From positions 1-64,000 of the forward strand of contig NZ_FQTX01000001.1 of assembly GCF_900129045.1 (NCBI RefSeq): DNA of 64,000 bases, in the 5' to 3' direction. Made by a program: the position numbers and the translations under genes. The notes beneath the pieces were generated by a model. The model had not been told where the DNA came from and ran no database searches. It saw nothing but the letters and a program-made list of their open reading frames with translations. Origin of the DNA: Bifidobacterium merycicum DSM 6492. Lineage in GTDB: Bacteria > Actinomycetota > Actinomycetes > Actinomycetales > Bifidobacteriaceae. Below are positions 35,508 to 44,221 of the stretch, in pieces (positions within the stretch are counted from its first letter, which is position 1; the number at the start of each line of letters is the position of its first letter).

Positions 35508-36958
35508 TTACCGTTTCATATTTTGTTTGCGCGTGTGTTGCTCCCTGTGGGATTCTTCTCTCAGAACATTTTGAACATTCCTGCGGATTTGTTCCACTTC
35601 CTTAACCTCGTCTTTTAGCACATAATACTGGCGGGTTAGCTGTTTTTTCGCCGTTCAGCTTGTCACGCTCCGCTTTCCACGCCTTTAGGGGAATACCTGT
35701 CTTGCCGTTCATCACTGCGTCCAGATAACGTTCTGCGGCTTCGTAGTGGGTCAATTCCATGCGGTGACTTTCGTAAAATGCTCCCTGCTTTTTCGGCTTC
35801 TGCTGTTTGTATTTCCTGTAAATATCGCGGTACTGGAAATACTTCTCGGCATTTGAAATATGCTCGTCAAGGGTTTTCAATCGCCTGTCAATGGGTTTCA
35901 GCTTTTCCGCAATGCCGCGCTGTTTACCGTACATATCCTCAACCTTTTTCTTCCAGTCCCGCCATGTCCTTTATAGCATTGACGGTGAGGAAGTTCAGAG
36001 TATTCGCCGCCGCTTTCAGATTGTGGATGGTGGTGTATCAGCTCTGTTTTCCAGTCTGTTCCTGCTTTGACAAGATACCCTGTATCACGTCTGCAAGGGT
36101 GGGCGGCTCGGTGTTTGCCGCTTCGTCTTTCAGCCAGTTTTGCAGCTTGGATATGCGCGCTTTAAGCTGCCGCAAACGCTGATTTGAGACTTCGATTTCT
36201 CGATTGAGGTTTCCGCGCTCGGTGCGTATTCCTCGCTTCTCCATCTGAAAAGCCGCCACGCCTAAATGAACGGTGGGGATTTGGTCTATCCCTTGCCGCG
36301 CATAGCTACGGTGATCTATGCGCTCGGCGTGTCCGTTCTGTTCCAATTCCTGATTGCAGATTTCAGCCCATGCGCTTCGCCATTCCTCCGCTTTTGTCTG
36401 CTCGTTCCAATCGGTGGCGGGAATGGATTTGCATTTGTAAGAACGCTTTTTCGGGTCATAGATTTTGTTGCCGTCCCTGTCAAGAATATACTCTTTTTTC
36501 TGCTTTGCTCCCCATGTGCCGTCCTGCTCGATTGGGCGTATTATCAGCATGACATGGGCGTGTGGATTGCCGTCATTCTTATCATGGATAGCAATATCAG
36601 CGCACATTCCCGCATTTACAAACTGCTCTTTTACATACTCCCTCACAAGAGAAATGCCCTGTTCCCTCGTCAATTCTTTGGGCAGGGCAATTTCAATCTC
36701 CCTTGCAAGCTGCGCGTTTTTTGCTTTCTCGATTCTCTCAACCGCGTTCCACAAAACAGCGCGGTTTACATACTCGGAGGGGGCGTGGTCGGGCAATAAA
36801 ACCTCGGTATGAACAACGCCGCCTTTGCGGGTGTAGTCGTGGGTTATTCCGTCATATTCGTTGGTGAGATTATCACCGCTTCGATATGCGGCGGCAGCAA
36901 CGGCAGACTTGCCCTTGCCGCGTGAGATGATTTTGATACTGCAATGGTAAATCGCCAT
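35508..36958 (-). pseudogene. MobA/MobL (MobQ-type) relaxase, disrupted
   Basis: Nickase of conjugative mobilization. ATG 36958 begins MAIYHCSIKIISRGKGKSAV, the MobQ N-terminus; AAYRSGDNL, DIAIHDKNDGNPHAHVML (metal-binding His triad HxDxxNPHxH form) and ARQGIDQIPTVHLG are intact. At 36038-36040 a TGA interrupts GKQS-YTTIHNLKAAAN (CGA to TGA is likely). An extra A at about 35946-35950 (EEK/VEDMYGKQRG) and a frameshift at about 35640 (EKTA/RQYYVLKDEV) follow, and the restored frame would end at 35508. About 480 aa when intact. The N-terminal 306-residue part holds the nickase domain, so partial activity cannot be excluded. Confidence 0.88.
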
Positions 36959-37039
36959 GCGCTGCGCTCCTTTCCGCGGGCATTGCCCGCTGTTTTCCTT
37001 TGTGCCGACAGGTACAAAACGCCGTCTGCAAGACCGCAC

Positions 37040-37075
37040 ATACCACATTCATGTGGTATATAAGTGCCCCTTGCT
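37040..37075 (+). other. oriT with a MobQ-type nic sequence
   Basis: A perfect 9-bp inverted repeat ATACCACAT-TC-ATGTGGTAT (37040-37059) is followed directly by ATAAGTGCCCCTT (37060-37072). This is close to the MobQ/RSF1010 nic context GTAAGTGCG/CCCT, where the hairpin lies just upstream of the nick. It sits about 80 bp upstream of the relaxase start, the normal position. A CCCTTGC-TAAAA-GCAAGGG hairpin (37069-37087) overlaps its right side. Confidence 0.7.
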
Positions 37076-37211
37076 AAAAGCAAGGGTATGGGATTAGTCC
37101 CTTACCCTTGCGTCGTTGCTTCCATTCTGGTTTCCTCTATCATCTTTATTGCTTTTCGCTTTAGGATTTTCGTGCTGGTAGATTTGTTCACATTTCTGTG
37201 GTAGAATGGGA

Positions 37212-37497
37212 GCGTCTTTAGTGCATTTTGCACTGGGTAGTGGCCACCGGTGCGTTTGCCAGTGGCCAGTCAGCGTTGCTGAGTGGCCACCCCTTAACTG
37301 CCCATCCTTGGATATCTGTTCGAGTGAGACCCGTCAAGGGCAAGCCTTGTGCTACGCACCCTTGACAGGTCTCACTCGAACAGGTGATGGGCAGACAAGC
37401 GGTTAAGGCTTGGTGTGATCCTATCCGGACACTGGCTTCGCACTGCGGCCATTTACGGCCGCAAAAGCGGCCACTGAACTTCGCAATATGCACTTTA
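37212..37497. repeat. nested long palindrome (MITE-like or regulatory)
   Basis: Outer ends CTTTAGTGCATTTTGC and GCAATATGCACTTTAG are inverted repeats (13 of 16 match). Inside, CCCTTAACTGCCCATC pairs with GATGGGCAGACAAGCGGTTAAGG (37291-37305 with 37386-37409, imperfect). Innermost, TGTTCGAGTGAGAC-CGTCAAGGG pairs with its complement (37317-37340 with 37359-37382). AGTGGCCA occurs in several copies near the outer ends. No ORF of note is present. The GC content is higher than in the surrounding element, so it may be a separate insertion. Confidence 0.65.
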
Positions 37498-37529
37498 GAG
37501 ACAAATCGGGATTTGACGAGGTAATTATT

Positions 37530-38402
37530 ATGATAAAAACACTGAAAAAATTGTTCGGCGGGATAAATCTGACGTGGCCGAAATTGATTATATCCGCAAT
37601 AGTTGCGGGAATTCTGACCGCAGTAATTGCGATGATTCCGGAACTTCACTATACTTCCTTCAATGCGATTACGGTAACACTTGAAGTATGGATACTGTTT
37701 GGCATCATTATTATCATGAACAGCAAATCCAATATTGATTCCGCATTGAAATGTTTTGTTTTTTTTCTGATTTCTCAACCGCTGGTCTATCTGATTCAAG
37801 TACCTTTTAATACGTATGGATGGGGAATATTCACATATTACAGATATTGGTTTATCTGGACGCTTCTTTGTCTTCCGATGGGTTATATCGGTTATTACAT
37901 GAAAAAAGGAAAATGGTGGGGGTATCTCATCCTATTGCCGATGATTGTACTGACAGGATATTCCTATCAGACTTATTTTTCGGATTTTCTGTTTAATATA
38001 CCAAGGTATATCCTTATTTGCCTGTTCTGTGCCTGCATGATGATCATGTATCCTGTGATGATATTTGAAGACAGAAATATCAAAGCAGTCGGAGCAGTGA
38101 TCGGCGGAATCGCTGTCATTACCCTGACTGTCATCGGCCTTATGAACCCGCCTGTATACAGTACGGAGATCCTGGTCAACAGTGAAGATCATGTATTTGA
38201 TGATACCTATCAGGTTACTCTTGCAGACGAAACATACGGCAATGTAAAAATAATATATATGGATAGTGTAGAAGACTATTTCGTGCACGCCGATTTTAAG
38301 AAGGCCGGCAAGACCGTTCTCGTTCTGGAGTCGCCGAGTGGAGAGAAAAAAGAATTTGACCTTTCTATTGAGAAGGATACATATGAAATAACACAGAAAT
38401 AA
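37530..38402 (+). CDS. polytopic membrane protein of unknown function (element cargo)
   Basis: I do not recognise a characterised family. 290 residues with about seven hydrophobic helices (approx. 15-35, 45-62, 68-86, 96-116, 126-146, 152-170, 185-205) followed by an extracytoplasmic beta-rich tail of about 80 residues (ILVNSEDHVFDDTYQVTLADETYG to SIEKDTYEITQK). AT-rich Firmicutes codon use. ATG 37530 is preceded by GAGG; an ATG at 37488 would add 14 residues overlapping the palindrome. It is one of few intact genes in the element. Confidence 0.65.
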   Translation: MIKTLKKLFGGINLTWPKLIISAIVAGILTAVIAMIPELHYTSFNAITVTLEVWILFGIIIIMNSKSNIDSALKCFVFFLISQPLVYLIQVPFNTYGWGIFTYYRYWFIWTLLCLPMGYIGYYMKKGKWWGYLILLPMIVLTGYSYQTYFSDFLFNIPRYILICLFCACMMIMYPVMIFEDRNIKAVGAVIGGIAVITLTVIGLMNPPVYSTEILVNSEDHVFDDTYQVTLADETYGNVKIIYMDSVEDYFVHADFKKAGKTVLVLESPSGEKKEFDLSIEKDTYEITQK

Positions 38403-38499
38403 GGATGCGGATCATCGGAGATAATTGATCAATTCCTGTTTTGCACTTATATAGCATAGCGGCCATGCTCCTACGGCATGACCGCTTTTCAATATCGCC

Positions 38500-38830
38500 C
38501 TATTCGTCCTCGTCTGCCTCGTCCTGCGCTTCCGTATAGGCGGTGTCCCTTGCGGACGTCTGTACGCTCCGCTGCGCTGTCAATCCGTCCAGTATGCGGC
38601 GGCTGTGATCGGCGGCTATGGTTTTCAAGGAAGATTTGAAACTGCTCGTCTGTCAGTGATATGCTTTCGGGCAGCATACTTTCAAATAGCCCCATGCGCT
38701 TGCAAAGGCGTTTCGTCCTGTCCTTTCGTTCCTGCTGCTTCTGCTCTTGGATCAGCTTCTTTCTCTGGTTTTCAAGCTGCGTCATCTGTAATTCGATGGC
38801 TGCGATTTTCTCTGCTTTAGTTTTCGCCAT
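38500..38830 (-). pseudogene. DUF3847-family mobilization-associated protein, frameshifted
   Basis: Starts MAKTKAEKIAAIELQMTQLENQRKKLIQEQ, a coiled-coil N-terminus typical of DUF3847 proteins found beside MobA relaxases. After FQIFLEN the proper continuation (IAADHSRRILDGLTAQRS, ending QDEADEDE at 38500) is in another frame; the shift is at the A/C run near 38635. Restored, it would be about 110 aa. Confidence 0.7.
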
Positions 38831-38896
38831 GTGTGTTTTCTCCTTTCGATTTTTGGATGGGATAGGATAGGAAGGGAATGGAAAAGACGGCTTGTT

Positions 38897-39091
38897 TTAC
38901 TCTGTTTTCTCGGAACTGATTGCCTTTAGCAGCTTATCTTGAAATGTGTCCCTGCTGCTGTGGTTGAAAAATATCTCGGCAATGAAAGTCTTTGCTCCAA
39001 ACTTCTTTGTCAGAACGCCGTCCGGCTTTCGGGCTGCGGTCTGTTCCTCGGTCTGAATTTCTTCGGTCTGTGCTTCGGTTTTTTCTGTCAT
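38897..39091 (-). CDS. TnpW-like transposon-encoded small protein
   Basis: 64 residues: an acidic N-terminus, then TKKFGAKTFIAEIFFNHSSRDTFQDKLLKAI, resembling the conserved core of TnpW-type proteins of Tn4451-like elements (RIGRTNYRV-x-HFS-x-S-x-ETMEDKI). The role is unknown. SD AGGAGG upstream on the minus strand. It lies between the recombinase and DUF3847 genes and is uninterrupted. Confidence 0.6.
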   Translation of the reverse strand: MTEKTEAQTEEIQTEEQTAARKPDGVLTKKFGAKTFIAEIFFNHSSRDTFQDKLLKAISSEKTE

Positions 39092-39171
39092 TCAAGTCCT
39101 CCTTCGCTTAAAGCAAAAAAGAGATTTCCCGTTGATAGGAAACCTCTTTTCGTGGTGTTGGTTATTCGGTT

Positions 39172-41004
39172 TTAGGTTGCGGCTTGCAGCTTTTTCTTTG
39201 CCCTGTACTCCCTTGCTTTCATTCGCTCATATTTGCGGCATCTTTCAAGGCTTTTCTTACGGTATTCCTTGTAATAGGCTCGATGGTAGGCGCGGGATTT
39301 CTCTCTTTTGGCTTCTTCGATTTCAGCCCTTATGCGTTCGCACTCCAGCTCCGTAAGCTCTATCTGTTCGGTCAGCTCATTTTCAAATCTGCCGATATGG
39401 TTGAAATATATCTCAATGCGGTGAACGGCGTATTTTGACCTTTTACGTCGCGCTCATGGACAAGGATTTTGCTGATAAACTCGTTTAGGATAGCAGGCGT
39501 AAGCTCGGTAAAGACGGCATAGCGTTCTGTCAGCTTCATAAACCTTTGCGCTCATCCGTCCGCGTTCTCAAATTCGGAAAGCTGCTCCTTGATTTCTGCA
39601 AGCTCCGTTTTCAGCGTGTAGTATTCTGCGGAATACTTCTGCGACATCTGCTCATAGCGGTCTTGCTCGATCCTGCCGAGGGCAATATCCTCATAGAGCC
39701 TGTTCAAAACCGTGTCGATCTGTTCAAGCCTTGCCGTGATCTGCGGTATGCGCTTTTGCTGCTTTTTAACCTTGTCCGTCTGCTGTATGGCAAGGCTCTT
39801 TTTGACTAAGGCTTCAAAGTCCGCTCTGTTGCTGATAGAGTAATCCGCGATTTTGCGCAGCACGTCCGCGACGGTCTGCAAGAGTAAATCCGCGTCAATG
39901 TTGTGTGGGGAATGGCACTTTGGATTTTTGCCTTTGCCTTTGCGGTATTCGCTGCAAAAAGCAATGTGTTTTTTGCCGCCGCGCCTGTAGTCTATGCGTA
40001 TGTGCATTTTTGCCCCGCAATCCTTACAGAAAAGCAAGCCGGACAAGGGATGGATTTCTCCGTCCCCATTGGGGCGTCTGACAGGCGCGTTTTCCAATAT
40101 GCGCTGCACGTTTTCAAAGATGTTGCGGTCAATGATCGGCTCATGCACGTTTTCAAATATCTGCCACTCGTTTTTATCCACATAGTGGTTGCGCTTATCT
40201 CTGTAATGCTTCGCCGTCTTGAAGTTCACCACATCGCCGCAATACTCCTGTCTTGTGAGAATGCGGGTCAAGGTCGCCTTGTTCCAGTTGTAGCGGTTTT
40301 CCTCGTTCAGATTTCGGCTTTTTGATGTTCCTCTGTCATGGTATTTGAGATAAAAGGTTGGGGTCAGAACTTCCTCATTTTTCAGATAAACGGCAATCTG
40401 ATTTCTGTTTTTACCCTCAAAAACAGGCTGAAAATAAGACGGACAACGGCTGCGGCTTCCTCGTCTATTATCCAATAATCCTTGTTGTCGGGGTCTTTCA
40501 TATAGCCGTAGGGGGCTTCGGTGGCAACAGGCTTTCCGCTCATGCCTTTGGTCTTGATGCCTGTTTTTACTTCCTTGCTGATGTCCTTTGCGTACCACTC
40601 CGACATGATATTGATAAAGGGCGCAAACTCCAATGTGTCGGGCTTCTCGCTGTCTATGCCGTTGTTGACCGCGATAAAGCGCACCCTGTTTCTGCGGAAG
40701 ATTTCCATTGCGTTTCCCACTTGGAGATAGTCGCGTCCCCAGCGTGTCATGTCTTTCATAACAACAATGCCAATTTTCCCGCTTTCCACATCGTCCATCA
40801 TTCGCACATAGGCAGAGCGGTCAAAGAATCTGCCGCTTTCATCGTCGTCGATATAGTGGCGGATGTTCGTCAGCTTTTCCTGCTTTGCGTATCGTTCTAA
40901 AAAGCCTTTTGATTGACTATGCTGTTGCTCTCGCCGCCGTCCCTGTCCTCGTCACCAACTGAAAGGCGGGAGTATAGCGCGGTGATCTTGTTGTATTGCG
41001 TCAT
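39172..41004 (-). pseudogene. large serine recombinase (TnpX-like), multiply disrupted
   Basis: Integration/excision enzyme of the element. ATG 41004 (SD AAAGGAGG) gives MTQYNKITALYSRLSVGDEDRDGGESNSI, containing the catalytic Ser; the frame breaks at about 40905. The resolvase domain continues (MMDDVESGKIGIVVMKDMTRWGRDY) to about 40430, where a second shift lies before EGKNRNQIAVYLKNEE. The recombinase and zinc-ribbon regions follow (FCKDCGAKMHIR). An in-frame TGA occurs at about 39552, and a third shift at about 39440 precedes the DUF4368-type C-terminus (YAVHRIEIYFNHIGRFENELTEQIE), ending at 39172. About 610 aa if repaired. With these breaks the element cannot excise by itself. Confidence 0.88.
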
Positions 41005-41081
41005 GGCGTTATCCTCCTTTGCGTCCATAAACAATTCCTTACAGTTGATAGTATGCACCCCAAGGACGGTCATACACCACC

Positions 41082-42413
41082 ATGACAAGCACGACGAACA
41101 CGCACTGTACCGATGACGCGTCACTGAGCTTCGAAACCAAAGCCATCCACGCCGGATACGACCGGCAGGCCAACGCCGACGCAATAAGCGTTCCCATCTA
41201 CGCCTCCGCGGCGTTCGACCTGGAGAACGCCCAGCGTGGCGACGCGCTCGCGGGTGGTGCGATATCGGGCTTCGAATACTCCAGAGTCGCCAATCCGACC
41301 GTCGATGCGCTGGAACGTCGCATCGCCGCGTTGGAAAACGGCATCGGTGCGGTCGCCGTCTCGTCCGGCATGGCGGCGGTCAGCTACGCGCTGATGTGCG
41401 CGGGCGAAGGCGGCGGCAGGATCGTCGCACCGGTCAACCTGTACGGCGCATCGGTGGACGCGTTGGGCGACTTCCTCCCGCAGTTCGGCATCCACGGTGA
41501 TTTCGTTGAGAACATCAACGATCTTGCCGCCGTCGAAGCGGCCATCGGCCCCGACACCAAAGCCATCTACACCGAAAGCGTCGTCAACCCGAGCACGGCC
41601 GTGGCCGATATCGAAGGATTGGCGGAACTCGCGCATCGTCACGGCATTCCGCTGATCGTCGACAACACCGTACCCACGCCGTACCTGCTGCGACCCATCG
41701 ACTTCGGCGCGGACATCGTCGTGCACTCCACCACCAAAGGCATCACCGGTCACGGCAACGCAATCGGCGGCGTGATCGTGGATGCGGGCCGTTTTGACTG
41801 GACCAACGGCAGATTCCCGCAGTTCACGCGCGACGATCTGGTCATCAGCGACCAGAAAGCAGGGGAGTGGAACAGCTTCGCCAGCCGATTCGGCAACCAG
41901 GCCTTCATCAAACGCGTCCGCACCAAGTACCTGCGCACCTTCGGCGCCGTGCAAAGCCCGTTCAACGCCTACCTGCAGCTCATCGGCTTGGAAACGCTGG
42001 CCGTGCGAGAACGGCAGGAAGTCGGCTCCGCGCTCGCCATTGCCAAGCATCTGCAGGGCCTCGCGCACGTCACCCGCGTGAACTACGCCTCGCTCGAAGG
42101 CCAAAGCACCTATGATCTGGCGCGGAAATACTTGCCGGAAGGCGTCGGCACTATCCTGTCGTTCACCGTGGAAGGCGATGCGGACGATGTGCGCCGCATC
42201 CTCGACGGCACCAGGGTGTTCTCCTATGTGCCGAATATTGGTGATTCGCGCTCGCTGATCGTGGACCCGACCCACGTGACGCATCGCGAGGTGCCGCAGC
42301 GGTATTACGATGCCGCCGGCGTGAGCGACAATCTGATTCGCCTGTCCATCGGTCTAGAGAACACCGATGATCTGATCGCCGATCTCGACCAGGCGATCCA
42401 GGGAGCGTACTGA
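41082..42413 (+). CDS. metY: O-acetylhomoserine aminocarboxypropyltransferase/thiol lyase (MetY type)
   Basis: Fold-type I PLP enzyme that makes homocysteine or methionine from O-acetylhomoserine and sulfide or methanethiol. TKAIHAGYDRQANADAISVPIYASAAFD, EYSRVANPTVDALERRIAALENG, VSSGMAAVSYAL, and the PLP Lys in HSTTKGITGHGNAIGG; C-terminal LIRLSIGLENTDDLIADL. 443 aa, the longer MetY length. It begins about 30 bp after the mobile element's right end and has no clear SD, so its native promoter was probably displaced. The partner gene is at 32095 on the other side of the element. Confidence 0.9.
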   Translation: MTSTTNTHCTDDASLSFETKAIHAGYDRQANADAISVPIYASAAFDLENAQRGDALAGGAISGFEYSRVANPTVDALERRIAALENGIGAVAVSSGMAAVSYALMCAGEGGGRIVAPVNLYGASVDALGDFLPQFGIHGDFVENINDLAAVEAAIGPDTKAIYTESVVNPSTAVADIEGLAELAHRHGIPLIVDNTVPTPYLLRPIDFGADIVVHSTTKGITGHGNAIGGVIVDAGRFDWTNGRFPQFTRDDLVISDQKAGEWNSFASRFGNQAFIKRVRTKYLRTFGAVQSPFNAYLQLIGLETLAVRERQEVGSALAIAKHLQGLAHVTRVNYASLEGQSTYDLARKYLPEGVGTILSFTVEGDADDVRRILDGTRVFSYVPNIGDSRSLIVDPTHVTHREVPQRYYDAAGVSDNLIRLSIGLENTDDLIADLDQAIQGAY

Positions 42414-42470
42414 CGGGTTCGCAGGTCAGTATGTGCGGGTGCACCCGGCTTACTGGTGCACCCATGGGAT

Positions 42471-43835
42471 TCACAGCAAATGCGCCATGTATAGCGGCAG
42501 TCGGAGCGTATGATTCTCCGCTTTCAACGGCAGTGGATGCAATACGATTCGGGTACCCACGCGCTTGCCGAACTTCTCTGTGAATTTGTCCAATGACCGC
42601 GTGCTGTATCGCTTGCCTGATTTGACCTCTATGGGTGAGATGCGCAGTCTTCCGGCTGCGTCATCGTATCCACGCGATATCAGGAAATCGATTTCCATAG
42701 TGTTCTCATGGTTGTTGGAATCCCGTTTCGAATAGAAATACAGTCCATGTCCGCCTGCCATGAGTTGTTGGGCGACGATGTTCTCCGTGAACATGCCTTC
42801 GTTTGTCTCCAGCTTCCCTAAGAGAATGTCGCGGTACACTTCGTGGGGCGTGGAGGCGTTGTCGGCGAACATCTGGGTGATGAGCAGGCCAGTGTCGGCC
42901 ATGTAGCACTTGAAACTGCTTTCGTTCGTCGAGGATGCCAGTCCGACTTCGGGATCGTCGACGTTGTATGCGGTGACACTGATGCAGGCGTCGGCAAGCC
43001 AGAAAAACGCGTCGGCGTATTCACGACTTCGTGCGCTGTTGTCCAATGAGGCCAGTTTGAATTTTTTATCATGCCGGGCGAGCTGCCCCGGGAGCGTGGA
43101 GAACACGCGCCTGATACGCATGGCATCCGCCGCCCCGAACTGGGCGATGTCGTTGCGGTACAAGGATAGGATGTCGCGTTTGACCACATCGACCATGCCG
43201 AAATCCTTGTCGGTAAGGTAGGTTTCGACTGCCTGTGGCATCCCGCCGACCAACATGTACTCGCGGAACAGTCGTTCCGCTTTACGGTGCAACGGTTCCG
43301 GCATGGGATGCAGACGATCGAAGGAATCACGGATTGCCGAAGCGAGCGTCTCTTCTCCTCTGGCCCAAAGGAATTCCTCGAAATCCAGCGGATTAAGGCG
43401 CAGGGAACTTTCTTCGGAGGGAATGACGATGCCTTCGACGTTTCGCTTGAGAGAAATCAGTGACCCGGTTTCGATGTAGTCGTATCTTCCATCAGCCACC
43501 AACTGTTTGATGAATTCGCGTGCCGGCGGAAAACGCTGCACTTCATCGAATACGATGACGGCGTTTCGGCGGGGCAGGGATACACCCGTGTATGCCTGCA
43601 GATACATGAAGAAATCGTCCACATTCGCGCGATAGTGTCGGAATAGGTCCTTGATGTCCTCCGAGGCTTCGGAGAAATCGATGATGAGGTGTTTGGCGTA
43701 TTCGCGTTGCGCGAATTCCTGTGCCAAGGTACTTTTCCCTACGCGACGTGCTCCTTCGATGAGCATGGCGCGCTTGCCCTCAGACTGGCGCTTCCATGTC
43801 ATAAGTGCTTGATAGGCCTTGCGTTGAAAGAACAT
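42471..43835 (-). CDS. AAA ATPase with DUF4143 domain
   Basis: Member of the AAA_14/DUF4143 family. Walker A GARRVGKST near residue 28-36, Walker B VIVFDEVQRF near 92-101, sensor region YDYIETGSLIS. The DUF4143 domain (about 200-400) contains YMLVGGMPQAVETYL and the end FLISRGYDD...SPIEVKSGKRY, a PD-(D/E)XK-like patch (D/EVK). 454 aa. The biological role is not known; these genes are scattered, variable accessory genes in gut bacteria. A four-copy direct-repeat array lies right upstream of the start, presumably for control of this gene. Confidence 0.85.
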   Translation of the reverse strand: MFFQRKAYQALMTWKRQSEGKRAMLIEGARRVGKSTLAQEFAQREYAKHLIIDFSEASEDIKDLFRHYRANVDDFFMYLQAYTGVSLPRRNAVIVFDEVQRFPPAREFIKQLVADGRYDYIETGSLISLKRNVEGIVIPSEESSLRLNPLDFEEFLWARGEETLASAIRDSFDRLHPMPEPLHRKAERLFREYMLVGGMPQAVETYLTDKDFGMVDVVKRDILSLYRNDIAQFGAADAMRIRRVFSTLPGQLARHDKKFKLASLDNSARSREYADAFFWLADACISVTAYNVDDPEVGLASSTNESSFKCYMADTGLLITQMFADNASTPHEVYRDILLGKLETNEGMFTENIVAQQLMAGGHGLYFYSKRDSNNHENTMEIDFLISRGYDDAAGRLRISPIEVKSGKRYSTRSLDKFTEKFGKRVGTRIVLHPLPLKAENHTLRLPLYMAHLL

Positions 43836-43861
43836 GCTAAACCCCTTGGAAATAAAGGCAT

Positions 43862-43982
43862 TTACACGAAATGCAGAGTAAACTTACCCTTAATCATACA
43901 CGAAATGCAGAGTATGGATAGGTCGATTTATACACGAAATGCAGAGTGTGAGTGGGGGTGATTCATACACGAAATGCAGAGT
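43862..43982 (-). repeat. four direct repeats of ACACGAAATGCAGAGT, period 34-35 bp
   Basis: Copies at 43864-43879, 43898-43913, 43932-43947 and 43967-43982; identical 16-mers (17-18 with neighbours, (A)TACACGAAATGCAGAGT). Spacers of 18-19 bp are unrelated and AT-rich. The nearest copy ends about 29 bp upstream of the ATPase start (43835). The array looks like an operator or iteron set; too short for a CRISPR. Confidence 0.85.
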
Positions 43983-44221
43983 GTCGCGTATTTCGGTCAG
44001 ATGATTCGGTGGTGCATCGGTGGCGCGTGATGTTCGATTCGGATGTCCTACGCATTGCCGCCTATCCGACCGATGACCGGCTCGCGGACAGGTGCCGGTC
44101 AGCTCGCGGACGCGCCTCATCCAGCTCCTGAACAGCCTCCCGGGGAGCACATCCCCCTTTGGTACGCTGAAATGGTGCGTCGCAACGGATGCGGCGTGCT
44201 ATTCAAGGAAAGGGAGAGGAC

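Larger units (their letters stand above)
33390..41060. mobile_element. decayed integrative mobilizable element (Tn4451-like, serine-recombinase type)
   Basis: A low-GC, Firmicutes-like segment inserted in a high-GC chromosome between two PLP genes. Gene order: YtrA-type regulator, ABC ATPase, ABC-2 permease, MobQ-type relaxase (minus), oriT, a palindrome, a membrane protein, DUF3847 protein (minus), TnpW-like protein (minus), and a large serine recombinase at the right end (minus). At least ten frameshifts or stops affect most of these genes. Exact ends are not resolved: composition changes at about 33360-33400 and 41005-41060. Serine recombinases of this family exchange at GA; TGATA occurs in both junction regions (about 33390 and 41046), a weak lead. 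Confidence 0.8.

Noticed and set aside
33390..41060. Exact attachment-site duplication of the mobile element
   Set aside because: Only TGATA is shared between the two junction regions, too short to be reliable; ends are given as approximate.
43862..43982. CRISPR array
   Set aside because: Repeats are 16-18 bp and spacers 18-19 bp, both too short, only four copies, and no cas genes are nearby.
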